Part shown: piece after piece, positions 1 to 9,661 of the stretch
Numbering within the stretch: the stretch's first letter is position 1
Layout: each line of letters begins with the position of its first letter
NCBI GenBank assembly: GCA_905201915.1
Contig: CAJKQE010000003.1
Span: forward strand, 34,292 to 98,291
Origin: an uncultured Lachnospiraceae bacterium
Lineage (GTDB): Bacteria; Bacillota; Clostridia; Lachnospirales; Lachnospiraceae
Direction: 5' to 3'
Length of the DNA stretch: 64,000 nucleotides
Notes under the pieces: generated by a model
Seen by the model: only the letters and a program-made list of their open reading frames with translations
Told to the model about the DNA's origin: nothing
Databases searched by the model: none
Translations under genes and position numbers: made by a program

Positions 1-516
1 AATAATATCTTTATCACGAGGCGCTGTAATCTGAGCACCGTCTTCCCAGTATACTTTATATCCATTATACTCTGCCGGATTGTGGCTTGCTGTAACAACT
101 ACACCTGCTGTACAGCCAAGTTCTCTAAGTGCAAAGGACAGCATTGGTGTGGGGCGAAGTTCAGGGAAAATATATGCCTTGATGCCGTTTGCAGCCATAC
201 AAAGAGCTGTTTCCCATGCAAATTCTGTGGATTTATTTCTGGAGTCATAAGCAATGGCAATTCCTTTTTCCTGTGCATTTTCTTTCAGGATATAATTTGC
301 CAAGCCCTGTGTTGCTTTTCTTACTGTGTAACGGTTCATTCTGTTTGTACCCGCTCCGATGATACCACGAAGACCTCCGGTTCCAAATTCCAGATTTTTA
401 TAAAATCTTTCTTCTATTTCTTCTTCATTGTCAGAAATACTTCTTAATTCTGCTTTTGTGTCCTCATCAAAATAAGGGGATTCACACCAAAAATTATAGC
501 TTTCTCTAATATCCAT
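1..516 (-). CDS. Phosphoglucomutase/phosphomannomutase family protein (5' part, cut by window edge)
   Basis: An open frame of 172 codons starts at the ATG at 514-516 and runs off the left edge, so only the N-terminal third is visible. It has the alpha-D-phosphohexomutase hallmarks: an early FGTGGLRG loop (residues 44-51) and the TASHNP active-site loop with the phosphorylated serine near residue 144. The family interconverts hexose 1- and 6-phosphates in the cytosol. A good AGGAGA ribosome site precedes the start, and the gene follows the GH3 gene by 13 bases, so it is probably the last gene of the mannoside operon. If the GH130 enzyme upstream releases mannose 1-phosphate, a phosphomannomutase role would close the pathway. 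That link is inference; specificity for glucose or mannose cannot be read here. Confidence 0.9.
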   Translation of the reverse strand, partial: MDIRESYNFWCESPYFDEDTKAELRSISDNEEEIEERFYKNLEFGTGGLRGIIGAGTNRMNRYTVRKATQGLANYILKENAQEKGIAIAYDSRNKSTEFAWETALCMAANGIKAYIFPELRPTPMLSFALRELGCTAGVVVTASHNPAEYNGYKVYWEDGAQITAPRDKDII

Positions 517-529
517 ATCTCTTTTCTCC

Positions 530-2776
530 TTAAAAAAGACTTAATGTTTCACTTCCCACAATCTGTCCCATTTCTTCCAAAATAATTTGTACTCTGCCCG
601 GCTCTACAGTAAATTTCATTTCAGAATCCCAAACTGCAAACGCTTCAAAAGGTAATAAAATTTTTACTTTTGTACTTTCTCCCTTTTTTAGCCATACTTT
701 ATGAAAACCTTTTAACTCTTTTACACGACGCACTACGCTTCCCTGCTCCCCTGCAATATATACAAGAGGTACTGCATAGCCATCCTGTGCACCGATATTT
801 TTAATAGTCATTTCTACCTCAATACCGTTTTTCTGAAGTTCCTCTATGGTTACATCTTTGTTTCCAAAAGATACGTCCTCATACTCAAAATTTGTATAAC
901 TCTTTCCATATCCGAATGTATATGCAGCTCCATCCGGTATATTATAGTAATGCATGCTTCGATAGGAATTCTTATAATTATAGTAAACCGGAAGCTGACC
1001 GCTACATCTTGGAAGAGATACAGGAAGTCTTCCTGAAGGATTTACGTCTCCGAATAAATTTTCTCCAATGGCTTTTCCGCCCTGCATACCCGGATAAAAC
1101 GCATACAAAACAGCATCTGATTTTTCTGCTATCGTGTCAAGAGCATAAGCTCTTCCACCAATAATTACAGTAATCACCTTAGAGCCGGTGGCAAATACCT
1201 TCTCTGCCAACTCTCTCTGTACAGCAGGAAGGGCAACATCCGCAGTATCAACACCTTCTCCGCAGTCCATGGAAACACCATGTTCAGAAATCGCAGCTCC
1301 ATTTGCGTCAAAAGAAACTTCTCCAAAACGGCTGGAAGAACCACCTAACACTAAGATAGTAATATCAGCTTGTTCTGCAAGCTTCACAGCCTCTACCTGT
1401 TCTTCCTTCGTGCCGTCAAAGACACCACAGCCTCTGGCATAAACCACATCATCTCCAAGATAAGAACGTACACCATCTAATACAGTGCTGCACTTCTCTC
1501 TTTTCACCTGTGGACTATAATCGCCCAACTGATTATAAACTGCATCAGCATTTGGTCCGATTACCGCAATTTTCCCTACTTCTTTTGAAAGAGGTAAAAT
1601 CTGATTTCTGTTTTCCAGAAGGACAACGGACTCTCTGGCAATGTCTAAGGCTTGCGGATACTTTTCATAAGAATAATCTTCCAATTTCTGATTTTCATCT
1701 AAAAGAGGGTGTTTAAAAATTCCTCTTTTAATTTTTAATTCTAATACCCTAAGAACTGCTCTGTCAATATCTTCTTCTGTAATGTAGCCATTTTCAAGAG
1801 CCTCTTCCAAACGTCCATAAGCTTCATCCCACAGTCCAATATCCACACCTGCACGCAAAGCGGCAGCTGCCGAGTGAACACAATCACCTGTTACAACATT
1901 CAACTGGTCAATAGCACAGCCGTCTGCCATTACTACTCCCTCAAAGCCCATTTCATCTCTTAAAATATCTGTTAAAAGATGGCGGTTTGCATGGCAAAAT
2001 ACTCCATCAATTTCATTATAAGCTGCCATAACACCGTCAACTCCCGCATCAGCACAGGCTTTCATTGCCGGAAGATGGATTTCCCGAAGTTCTCTCTCTC
2101 CGATTCTTGCTGCACTTGCATTGATACCTCCGGTACATTCACCCTGTGCGGCAAAATGTTTTGCTACTACGGAAACACCCTCATCTTGAACTGCTTTTAC
2201 AACCTGTTCTGCCATTTTTGAGCAAAGATATGGGTCTTCTGAAAAACATTCTTCACTACGTCCCCAACGTGGATCTCTCACCACATCAAGCAGAGAAATC
2301 AATGCCAAATCTACTCCCATCTCACGAAGCTGTTTACCACAAACACTATAAGCAGAATGAATCAATTCTGTATTAAAGGTTGCTCCCATATTCAGATTTA
2401 CGGGAAGAAGATAGCTGTCAAGGGCTTGATGCCCATGAGGACATTCTGTGCTTAATAATGAGGGAATACGCAGTCTGGAATGTTCCAGAACGTATTCCTG
2501 CATCTTGTTGTATGCCTTTACGGCGTTTTCGCCGTAAAGACCATTTTCATAATTCTTCTGAGACCAGGGGTCTGCACGATAGAGACCGTACAAAGTTCCA
2601 AGCCCTCCGTACTTCTCTACTTCATCTTCAAACTCCTGACTAAAGGAGATTTCTTCCCCGTTTCTCTCATAGATACCAAAACCATAAAGTTTTTGATTTA
2701 ACTGTCCAATTTTTTCCTGCAGAGTCATTTTGTCAAGTAATTCTTTTGCCTCGGCACTGTAAGTATTTTTTTTCAT
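530..2776 (-). CDS. Glycoside hydrolase family 3 beta-glycosidase
   Basis: This 748-residue protein has no signal peptide and is probably cytosolic. The GH3 TIM-barrel domain carries the DPRWGR segment (residues 168-173), the KHF motif (206-208) and the nucleophile aspartate in VVMADG at about residue 285. It is followed by the alpha/beta sandwich domain and a C-terminal fibronectin III-like domain, as in beta-glucosidases and beta-xylosidases. The start ATG overlaps the stop of the GH38 gene by one base (TAATG), so the two are translationally coupled. In this cluster it may remove beta-linked glucose, xylose or GlcNAc from oligosaccharides, but the substrate is inference. Confidence 0.92.
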   Translation of the reverse strand: MKKNTYSAEAKELLDKMTLQEKIGQLNQKLYGFGIYERNGEEISFSQEFEDEVEKYGGLGTLYGLYRADPWSQKNYENGLYGENAVKAYNKMQEYVLEHSRLRIPSLLSTECPHGHQALDSYLLPVNLNMGATFNTELIHSAYSVCGKQLREMGVDLALISLLDVVRDPRWGRSEECFSEDPYLCSKMAEQVVKAVQDEGVSVVAKHFAAQGECTGGINASAARIGERELREIHLPAMKACADAGVDGVMAAYNEIDGVFCHANRHLLTDILRDEMGFEGVVMADGCAIDQLNVVTGDCVHSAAAALRAGVDIGLWDEAYGRLEEALENGYITEEDIDRAVLRVLELKIKRGIFKHPLLDENQKLEDYSYEKYPQALDIARESVVLLENRNQILPLSKEVGKIAVIGPNADAVYNQLGDYSPQVKREKCSTVLDGVRSYLGDDVVYARGCGVFDGTKEEQVEAVKLAEQADITILVLGGSSSRFGEVSFDANGAAISEHGVSMDCGEGVDTADVALPAVQRELAEKVFATGSKVITVIIGGRAYALDTIAEKSDAVLYAFYPGMQGGKAIGENLFGDVNPSGRLPVSLPRCSGQLPVYYNYKNSYRSMHYYNIPDGAAYTFGYGKSYTNFEYEDVSFGNKDVTIEELQKNGIEVEMTIKNIGAQDGYAVPLVYIAGEQGSVVRRVKELKGFHKVWLKKGESTKVKILLPFEAFAVWDSEMKFTVEPGRVQIILEEMGQIVGSETLSLF

Positions 2777-5700
2777 TATTTTAACCTCACCCTATAGGTC
2801 TTAATTTCATAAGGTTTCACAGATACAGTAAAGCTGTTGCCGCAAGCCTCGATATCAGCCTCTTTTTCTTCCATAAGATTACATTCTTCTACACTTTCCA
2901 GCATTCCTTCAGCAAAAGTCAGAGTTGCTTTTGTCAGGCTGTTTTCACAGTCATAAAGTCTGACAATTATTCCATCGCCATTTTCTGCCGGTTTTACTGT
3001 TTCTATAATAATATTATCTTTATCTGTAGAAATAAAGGATTTACCTGTATTTTTCAATTCTCCTTTTGTTGCATAGGCTGGCTGATTGAGTTTATAAGCT
3101 TCCTGTACAGTTCCTGCAGCAGACCACATTTCTTTATGTGGATATAAAGCATAAGTAAATACGTGTTCTTCCTGATCTGCAGTCTTATTTGGATCAATAC
3201 CTGATTTAATCAGTGTAAGAGCAATATTGCTGTCTTTTGCAGAGTAACCGTATTTACAGTCATTCAACAGACTGACGCCATAGTGACCTTCGGAAATATC
3301 CATCCATTTCTGTCCGCAGCTTTCAAATCTAGCTTCATCCCAGCTTGTATTTCCATGAATTTTTCTTTTCAGATTACCAAACTGTACTTCAAAAGTTGCC
3401 TCATCTGAGTGAATATTTACAGGGAAATGAACCTTCAGTAAATGCTGATGTTCTTTCCAGTCTACCCATGTAGAGAAATCAATTCTTCTGCTGTCTGCAT
3501 AGAAATGAATTTCCTGTTTAATAACAGAATTGCTGATTGTACGCTGAATTTCCAAAGTAGCACGTACAGGGCCTTCCTCTATCCACTGAATTTTATCTGC
3601 TTTTTCAGCATCCCAGTATTTTTCGGAATAGTACATATCAATATCCCAGCAATCATAGTGCATTGGCTTGTCTTCATACATACGAAGGAGATTTCCCTTT
3701 TCTCCGGCTTTTAATACTTCGCGGTCACACTCTTTGTCATAAATAGAAGTAAACAGACCGTTTTCATCAATAGAAATACGATAAAACGGAGTTTCTATTC
3801 CATTTTCTGTAATCTGAATTCTGGAAGCTTCTTCCTTAACAGTATCTAAAAGCTGTAAAGTTTTTCCGCCTTTTGCAGGAATATCTGTAATATATGCAAC
3901 TGCTCCCTGAGCTGTTTCCTGTACCGGATAAATCTTACCGCTTTCATCAGTCAATGCTGCTGCATGGCAATCGCCTAAGCTTACAACATCATTTCTATCA
4001 AATCCTAATGTATTAAATACACTGATTTTATCCTGTCCGCCATCCATAAGAAGATTTAATTTTTCTGCAATCATTTCTTCCAGACGACTTTCAATTTCTG
4101 CATATTCTTTCTTAGTTACTTCGTATACTTCTGCAATAGAAGAACCTGGTAAAATATCATGGAACTGGTTCAGAAGAACTGTTCTCCAGATTTTATCCAT
4201 TTCTTCTTTTTCACTTGTTCCTGTAAGCACTTCTAATAATTCTGCATCCATTAAAAGCTGCTCACATCTGCGGTTAGAGCGTTTATTTCTTCCCATAGAA
4301 GTATAAGTTCCTCTGTGGTATTCGAAATAAAGTTCTCCTTCCCATACAGGCAGGCTCTTATTTCCTTCCACACGCTCCTCAAGCTCTTCGAAATAATTTC
4401 CGGCAAACTCCTGACGTACCTTTGGAATTCCACGAATGCCTTTTTCCATACGTTTAGAAGTTTCCAACATTTCTCTTGTAGGGCCGCCGCCACCATCGCC
4501 ATATCCAAAGGCAATCAGAATATCATTATTAATATCCTTGTTCTGATAGCGATGCCATCCGCCCAAAATAGCGTCTGGATGCAACATACCATTATAAGTT
4601 GTAAAGAAATCAGCTTCACTCTGTCCTACACCTAAAGTAGTAATCAGATGAGTGAAAATTTCACTTCCGTCAATTCCTCTCCACATCATTGTGTCATAAG
4701 GAACTTTATTAATCTGATTCCATGCCAGTTTTGTAGTCATGAAGTATTTAATACCGCTCTTCTTCATAATCTGAGGAAGTGCTCCTGAATATCCAAATAC
4801 ATCCGGAAGCCATAAAATACGGCTGTCAATGCCAAATTCATCTTTAAAGAACTTCTTTCCGTAAAGGAACTGACGCACCAGTGACTCACCGCTTGTTAAA
4901 TTACAGTCAGCTTCTACCCACATTCCGCCTTCCGGTTCCCATCTGCCTTCTTTTACACGCTCTTTAATCTTTTCATAAGTTTCCGGATATCTTTCTTTCA
5001 AAAATTGATACAGAGCCGGCTGACTGGACATAAATTTATATTCTGGATATTCATCCATATATTTCAGTACTGTGGAAAAACTTCTCGCAACTTTTTCTCT
5101 TGTCTGTGCCACTGTCCAAAGCCATGCCACGTCAATATGTGTATGTCCGATACAAGAAGCAATAACATCCTCGTATCCACTCATATCTTCATATAATGCT
5201 TTTTGAATATAGTTATGAGCTTCTTCTATAGACTGATAAAATTCTTCAGAATAAGGAGTACGTAAATCCAAGAGATTAACTGTATTATTCAGGATTGTAC
5301 GCAAATCCTTTCTCACTTTATCGTCTTCCTGCATTCTGGAAAATCCCTGAAGTGGAACAACAATATCATAATAAATCTCATTAATTGTTTCATCTACTTC
5401 TACTGTTTCCATTGTAAAGGTCAGTTCAGCGAACATAACACCTGTGTATCCCTGTAAATCAATAGTATAGGTTTCACCCTCTTTTGCACATCTTTCCAAC
5501 ATTACTGTCTGATGATTCAAATCCATTCCCTGTGTCATCTGTCCGTTTACAAACAACAAAAATTGTGGATTTTTTGCGTAATCCCAATGGTCTACCTGTG
5601 TTGCCACCTTGAGATAAAGAGTTTTTCCATCCATACTCTTCGGAACAGTATATTCTGCTCTGAACCAATAATGTTCATCCGGTCCATACCAATGCATAGT

Positions 5701-5865
5701 CTTGCTGTCAAACTCTTCCCATGGTTCTGCTGACTGATCTGCTTCATGAGGGTAAAAATATAATCCCTTCTTATAAACAACTCCCTTTACCGGCTCTTTC
5801 TTTACAAAAGCTAATTCTTTTAATTCATTGCATATTACGGAAATTCTGTCTTCAATAAATCTCAT
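2776..5865 (-). CDS. Glycoside hydrolase family 38 alpha-mannosidase
   Basis: This 1029-residue protein has the usual length for bacterial GH38. An N-terminal beta domain is followed by the catalytic domain with the zinc-binding HTHID motif (H241, H243, D245) and the nucleophile aspartate in WLPDVFGYS (about D355). A GRWEPEGG segment and the C-terminal GH38 beta-sandwich domains follow. No signal peptide is seen, so it should act inside the cell on imported alpha-mannosides. It is coupled to the GH3 gene by a one-base overlap and lies downstream of GH130 and a CUT1 importer, which supports mannan or N-glycan use. The start is the first ATG, with an AAGGAG site about 13 bases upstream, rather far. 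A structured repeat and the GH130 terminator lie in the leader. Confidence 0.95.
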   Translation of the reverse strand: MRFIEDRISVICNELKELAFVKKEPVKGVVYKKGLYFYPHEADQSAEPWEEFDSKTMHWYGPDEHYWFRAEYTVPKSMDGKTLYLKVATQVDHWDYAKNPQFLLFVNGQMTQGMDLNHQTVMLERCAKEGETYTIDLQGYTGVMFAELTFTMETVEVDETINEIYYDIVVPLQGFSRMQEDDKVRKDLRTILNNTVNLLDLRTPYSEEFYQSIEEAHNYIQKALYEDMSGYEDVIASCIGHTHIDVAWLWTVAQTREKVARSFSTVLKYMDEYPEYKFMSSQPALYQFLKERYPETYEKIKERVKEGRWEPEGGMWVEADCNLTSGESLVRQFLYGKKFFKDEFGIDSRILWLPDVFGYSGALPQIMKKSGIKYFMTTKLAWNQINKVPYDTMMWRGIDGSEIFTHLITTLGVGQSEADFFTTYNGMLHPDAILGGWHRYQNKDINNDILIAFGYGDGGGGPTREMLETSKRMEKGIRGIPKVRQEFAGNYFEELEERVEGNKSLPVWEGELYFEYHRGTYTSMGRNKRSNRRCEQLLMDAELLEVLTGTSEKEEMDKIWRTVLLNQFHDILPGSSIAEVYEVTKKEYAEIESRLEEMIAEKLNLLMDGGQDKISVFNTLGFDRNDVVSLGDCHAAALTDESGKIYPVQETAQGAVAYITDIPAKGGKTLQLLDTVKEEASRIQITENGIETPFYRISIDENGLFTSIYDKECDREVLKAGEKGNLLRMYEDKPMHYDCWDIDMYYSEKYWDAEKADKIQWIEEGPVRATLEIQRTISNSVIKQEIHFYADSRRIDFSTWVDWKEHQHLLKVHFPVNIHSDEATFEVQFGNLKRKIHGNTSWDEARFESCGQKWMDISEGHYGVSLLNDCKYGYSAKDSNIALTLIKSGIDPNKTADQEEHVFTYALYPHKEMWSAAGTVQEAYKLNQPAYATKGELKNTGKSFISTDKDNIIIETVKPAENGDGIIVRLYDCENSLTKATLTFAEGMLESVEECNLMEEKEADIEACGNSFTVSVKPYEIKTYRVRLK

Positions 5866-5923
5866 GCGCTCGCGTCACTCCTTATACCTATTATTTCTCC
5901 TTACGGAGGGTTTGCATCTGGGA

Positions 5924-6013
5924 ATATCAATACATTTTCGGCGAATTTGTCGAGCACGCTTTGAGATTACAAGCTCAAAGTAAGCGCAGACTGAGCGTAA
6001 AATGTATTGATAT
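5924..6013. repeat. Dispersed structured element, copy A
   Basis: The core (5935-6002, 68 nt) matches the core at 59424-59490 with three substitutions and one single-base indel. It contains an inner hairpin (CTTTGAG / CTCAAAG around an 8-base loop). The core is bracketed by a perfect inverted repeat, ATATCAATACATTTT at 5924-5938 and its complement at 5999-6013. The outer arm sequence differs from copy B, but the pairing is kept. It lies between the GH130 terminator and the GH38 start, so it would sit in the GH38 leader on minus transcripts. I do not recognise the family. Confidence 0.8.
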
Positions 6014-6027
6014 CCTCAAGATGAAAA

Positions 6028-6060
6028 TGCTCCCAGATGCATCTAATGCACCTGGGAGCA
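6028..6060 (-). terminator. Rho-independent terminator after GH130
   Basis: On the minus strand TGCTCCCAG and CTGGGAGCA form a 9-bp stem that continues into a TGCA/TGCA pair. It is followed by TTTT. It lies 32 bases after the GH130 stop. The T-run is short, so read-through into GH38 is plausible. Bases 6031-6040 inside the hairpin are also complementary to 5914-5923. Confidence 0.7.
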
Positions 6061-6092
6061 CTTTCCTGTTGTGAAACTATCCAACAGGTTCA

Positions 6093-7079
6093 TTAAAAAG
6101 CATTTTCTTTAATATATTTTAACATATCATCAACAGTTGTAAAGGCAAGACCTGTAACTGTATCTGCACAACCATAATAAATGGCAATTCTTCCTGTATC
6201 AGCATCTGTAAGAGTTGCACATGGGAATACTACGTTCGGTACATCTCCTACACATTCATATAATTCGTAAGGTCCTAATACATAAGCTTTAGAACGTGCA
6301 ATTACTTTCCATGGCTCATTTAAGTCTAAAAGTGCTGCACCCATACGGTATACAAATCCGTTACATGTGTTGATAACACCGTGGTAAATCAATAACCATC
6401 CTTCATCTGTCTCAATCGGAACAGGACCCGGACCAATCTTTGTAGACTGCCATGCTGAGATATCGCCTTTTTCTGTGGACATTACATGTCTGTGGTGTCC
6501 CCAGTATTCCAAATCAGGGCTCTGACTGCAGAAGATATCACCGAATGGTGTATGTCCTGTATCACTTGGTCTGCTCAGCATCATATAATTTCCATTGATT
6601 TTTCTTGGGAAAAGCACACCATTTCTGTTATATGGTAAAAATGCGTTTTCTAACTGATGGAAAGTCTTAAAATCAAAAGTATAAGCTACACCGATTGTTG
6701 GGCCATGATATCCGTTACACCATGTGATGTAGTATCTGTCTTCGATAAAGCAGACACGTGGGTCATAACGATATTCTCTCTTTGTAACTTCAGAATCACC
6801 TTCAAAAGTAATTGGTTCATGGTTAATTTCCCAGTGGATACCATCTTTTGAAAATCCTGCAAAGATATCCATACTTACACATTTACTGTCGCATCTGAAT
6901 ACACCTGCAAATCCATCTTCAAAAGGTACCACAGCACTGTTGAAAATACTGTTAGAGCTTGGAATATCATTGCGGTTAATGATTGGATTTTGTGTGTATC
7001 TCCAAATCGGCATGTTATAATTTTCAGGCTTTTCCTGCCATGGAATATTTTTTAATGAATTTCCAATAATCTTTGACAT
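6093..7079 (-). CDS. Glycoside hydrolase family 130 protein (beta-mannoside phosphorylase or mannosidase)
   Basis: This 328-residue protein looks like a five-bladed beta-propeller GH130 enzyme. The conserved proton-donor aspartate is visible in YDPR (about D106), with the typical GPGPVP and LLIYHGV segments in the middle and a short helical C-terminus. Family members either phosphorolyse beta-mannosides to mannose 1-phosphate or hydrolyse beta-1,2-mannosides. The clear phosphorylase context (importer upstream, phosphohexomutase downstream) favours phosphorolysis, but this is inference. No signal peptide is present, so it is cytosolic. It follows the binding-protein gene in the same operon, separated by a stable hairpin. 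Confidence 0.92.
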   Translation of the reverse strand: MSKIIGNSLKNIPWQEKPENYNMPIWRYTQNPIINRNDIPSSNSIFNSAVVPFEDGFAGVFRCDSKCVSMDIFAGFSKDGIHWEINHEPITFEGDSEVTKREYRYDPRVCFIEDRYYITWCNGYHGPTIGVAYTFDFKTFHQLENAFLPYNRNGVLFPRKINGNYMMLSRPSDTGHTPFGDIFCSQSPDLEYWGHHRHVMSTEKGDISAWQSTKIGPGPVPIETDEGWLLIYHGVINTCNGFVYRMGAALLDLNEPWKVIARSKAYVLGPYELYECVGDVPNVVFPCATLTDADTGRIAIYYGCADTVTGLAFTTVDDMLKYIKENAF

Positions 7080-7099
7080 TTGTCCTCCTCGTCAGAACA

Positions 7100-7130
7100 G
7101 GGGCATCCTCCATTCCTCAGAAAATGCCCC
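7100..7130 (-). other. Intercistronic stem-loop after the binding-protein gene
   Basis: GGGGCAT at 7100-7106 pairs with ATGCCCC at 7124-7130. No T-run follows on the minus strand, so it is more likely an mRNA 3'-end stabiliser or partial attenuator than a full terminator. Such hairpins are common after highly expressed solute-binding-protein genes. Confidence 0.55.
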
Positions 7131-7180
7131 ACTCCTTATATTCTCAGTTAATTTAGTAACTTTGTTTTATCGATACTGAA

Positions 7181-8632
7181 TTATTTTGCAGCGTCAATCT
7201 GTTTCTGTGCTTCTGCACGAATTGTTTCCCAACCTGCTGTTTCCAGTTCGCTTTCGATTGTCTTAATCAGTTCTCTTGGATCCTGAGCGCCTGTGAAGAA
7301 TTCTGAATAGTATTTTTCATATACGGCACGGCAGTTTGCAAGTTCTGTTTCAATCTTAGATGTATCAAGGTTAAATCCAAGTAATACAGATGGTGTTGCA
7401 TTTTCATTTAATTCTTTAACTTCATCCCACTGGTTGAATGTTTCGATTGCCTGCTGAGTTACATTAAAGAATGTACCCTGTGTATAACCAGCCATTCCCC
7501 AGTCTGTAGTTAATCTGTTAACTTTTCCGTCATCTGTGTATTCGAAGTCAGAACCTTCTACACCATAGTAGAATAAGTCACGTACTTTAGAATCTGTATT
7601 AACTAAGTTTAATAACTGTAAAGCTTTTTCTGGGTTTTTGCATCCTGAGTAAATACCATTAATAGAACCACGTACTGTTGTGTTGGAAACTACAGTATCA
7701 CCATATTTTACTGCTACACAATTGTTGATACCATTGTTTGGTCCCCATGTAGTAGTTGCAGCGCCACTCCATCCCTGTGCTGCAAAGAATGTTCTGTATT
7801 TGTTAGAGTCATCAGCTGTTGGTGCATCACCATTAATAAGTCCTTCTTTGTACATTTTGTGAATGATATCAAGGTTTGCTAAAATGTCTTCATCTGCTAA
7901 TGGGTTTACAACTGTCTTAGATTCATCTGTGTATTTAACACCTAATACAGGTAAACTTGCACTTAAGTCATCAAATCCAAGGTTAACAAGGAAGTTTGCA
8001 CCGTTTTTAGACATGTAGTATGGTGCTGTTCCTTCGCCTTCTTTAATTGTTTTTAATGCATCATACAGAGAATTGAAGTCAGTGATTGCATTAACATCAA
8101 TGCTGTATTTATCTGCCATATCCTGATCCCAAACAAAGTATTCTGTAAGGGAACTATCTTTGTAAGATGGAACACCATAAATTTTTCCATCAACTTTCAT
8201 TGCTGTCCAGTAATCTTCTGGAATCATTTCATACAAGTCAGATGCTTCTTTTGGTAACATTTCTGTTAAGTCCATTAAAGAACCATTTGCGATTTCTGCA
8301 TTGTAACGTGTCTGGTCTGTGAAGAGAATATCAAAATATTCACCAGAGTTTGTGATAACACTTCTTCTGTTATCCCAGTCACCCCATGGAACGATTTCCA
8401 TTTCTACATTTACACCGATTTTTTCTTCCAGGTATGGATTAATCTGTTTCAGCCATTCGTCGTAATTCTTAGGCATACCATTTCCTACCTGAATCCATTT
8501 TAATGTTACAACATCACTTGAGCTTTCACCTTTTTTAGCTTCTTCCTTTTTGCCATCTGAACCGCAGCCTGCTAACAGCCCCATACTCATTGCAGCTACA
8601 AGTCCTAATGCAACAACTTGTCTTTTTTTCAT
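7181..8632 (-). CDS. Lipoprotein solute-binding protein of a CUT1-type oligosaccharide importer
   Basis: The 483-residue protein begins with a lipoprotein signal, a KKR start and hydrophobic stretch, then the lipobox LLAGC with the lipidated cysteine at residue 23. A Ser/Lys-rich linker and an extracellular solute-binding family 1 domain follow. It should be anchored outside the membrane and deliver oligosaccharide to the two permeases encoded immediately upstream. It is transcribed with them and with GH130 downstream. Its relatives with LplB/LplC-type permeases usually bind complex oligosaccharides; mannosides are the likely ligand from context only. Confidence 0.93.
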   Translation of the reverse strand: MKKRQVVALGLVAAMSMGLLAGCGSDGKKEEAKKGESSSDVVTLKWIQVGNGMPKNYDEWLKQINPYLEEKIGVNVEMEIVPWGDWDNRRSVITNSGEYFDILFTDQTRYNAEIANGSLMDLTEMLPKEASDLYEMIPEDYWTAMKVDGKIYGVPSYKDSSLTEYFVWDQDMADKYSIDVNAITDFNSLYDALKTIKEGEGTAPYYMSKNGANFLVNLGFDDLSASLPVLGVKYTDESKTVVNPLADEDILANLDIIHKMYKEGLINGDAPTADDSNKYRTFFAAQGWSGAATTTWGPNNGINNCVAVKYGDTVVSNTTVRGSINGIYSGCKNPEKALQLLNLVNTDSKVRDLFYYGVEGSDFEYTDDGKVNRLTTDWGMAGYTQGTFFNVTQQAIETFNQWDEVKELNENATPSVLLGFNLDTSKIETELANCRAVYEKYYSEFFTGAQDPRELIKTIESELETAGWETIRAEAQKQIDAAK

Positions 8633-8674
8633 TGTAAAATATCCTCCTTTTAGAATTTTTAATTTTTAATTTCA

Positions 8675-8698
8675 CCGGAAGCCGGATATTGCTTCCGG
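8675..8698 (-). other. Stem-loop between permease and binding-protein genes
   Basis: CCGGAAGC at 8675-8682 pairs with GCTTCCGG at 8691-8698 around an 8-base loop. It lies in the transcript just upstream of the lipoprotein gene and has no T-run on the minus strand. It could set differential mRNA stability for the binding protein. That role is inference. Confidence 0.5.
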
Positions 8699-8717
8699 AA
8701 AATATCGTCTCATTATA

Positions 8718-9656
8718 TCAGCCTTTTACAGCTCCTACTGTAAGACCTGAAATAAAGTATTTCTGGAAGAACGGATAGCAGCATGCGATTGGAACGATAA
8801 TAATCACTGCCATTGCCATTCTCGCACCTTCTTTTGGCATAGAGTTTATATACTCAGTCATACTAACTCCAAGCGCCGGATTGCTTAACATAGCCTGCAT
8901 ATTTCTTTCGAAGTGATCCAACAATGCCTGTAAAGAATACAGAGATGAATCAGTAATATACAGAGATGACTGGAACCAGTCATTCCAATAACCAAATGTA
9001 AGGAACAAAGCGATTGTTGCCAACAGTGGTTTTGACAGTGGCAAAGCAATCTTTCCGAAAATCTGGAACTGTGTAGCTCCGTCAATCTGTGCGGACTCAA
9101 TAACAGATTCCGGTATATTTGTTCTAAAGAATGTCTTACAAATAACTACATTAAATGAAGATACACACAACGGAAGGATTAACGCCCACATAGTGTCTTT
9201 CAAATGCATAAACTGTGTATTTACTACGTAAGAAGAAATCATACCACCGTTGAAAACCATAGGAATGAAAACTAACATAGTAAAGAAGTTATTCAGCTTG
9301 TAGCTACGTCTGGAAATAACGTATCCCATTAAAGTTGTCAGAGCAACACCTAATGCAGTACCAACTGCTGTTACGATTACGGAAACTCCAAGAGCATCAA
9401 TAATCATGGAAATTTCACGACCTAAGAATTTGTAAGCATCTAATGAAAACACTTCCGGAATAAAACGATAACCATTCTGCGCAATAGATTCTTCAGATGA
9501 AACGGAAATCATGAAAACAAAAAATACCGGAATAATACAAATCAATGCCAATAGGATAAATATAATGTTAAAAATTGCGTTAGTGCCTCCGGAAATTCTA
9601 TTCAATTTTGAAGACTCTGCAAGATCTAAATCTTTTTTATTTTTCGCCATTTTCAC
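8718..9656 (-). CDS. CUT1 ABC importer permease (LplC/MalG-like)
   Basis: This 312-residue protein has about six membrane segments. The first spans roughly residues 28-52. The cytoplasmic EAA-type loop reads ESAQIDGATQFQIFGKIALP, where the ATPase subunit docks. The C-terminus with QKYFISGLTVGAVKG is typical of the LplC/YtcP branch of carbohydrate permeases. It starts 5 bases after the partner permease and precedes the lipoprotein gene. No ATPase gene is in this cluster, so the complex probably borrows the MsmX-like ATPase encoded at 18791-19885 or another elsewhere. Confidence 0.93.
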   Translation of the reverse strand: MKMAKNKKDLDLAESSKLNRISGGTNAIFNIIFILLALICIIPVFFVFMISVSSEESIAQNGYRFIPEVFSLDAYKFLGREISMIIDALGVSVIVTAVGTALGVALTTLMGYVISRRSYKLNNFFTMLVFIPMVFNGGMISSYVVNTQFMHLKDTMWALILPLCVSSFNVVICKTFFRTNIPESVIESAQIDGATQFQIFGKIALPLSKPLLATIALFLTFGYWNDWFQSSLYITDSSLYSLQALLDHFERNMQAMLSNPALGVSMTEYINSMPKEGARMAMAVIIIVPIACCYPFFQKYFISGLTVGAVKG

Positions 9657-9661
9657 ACCTC

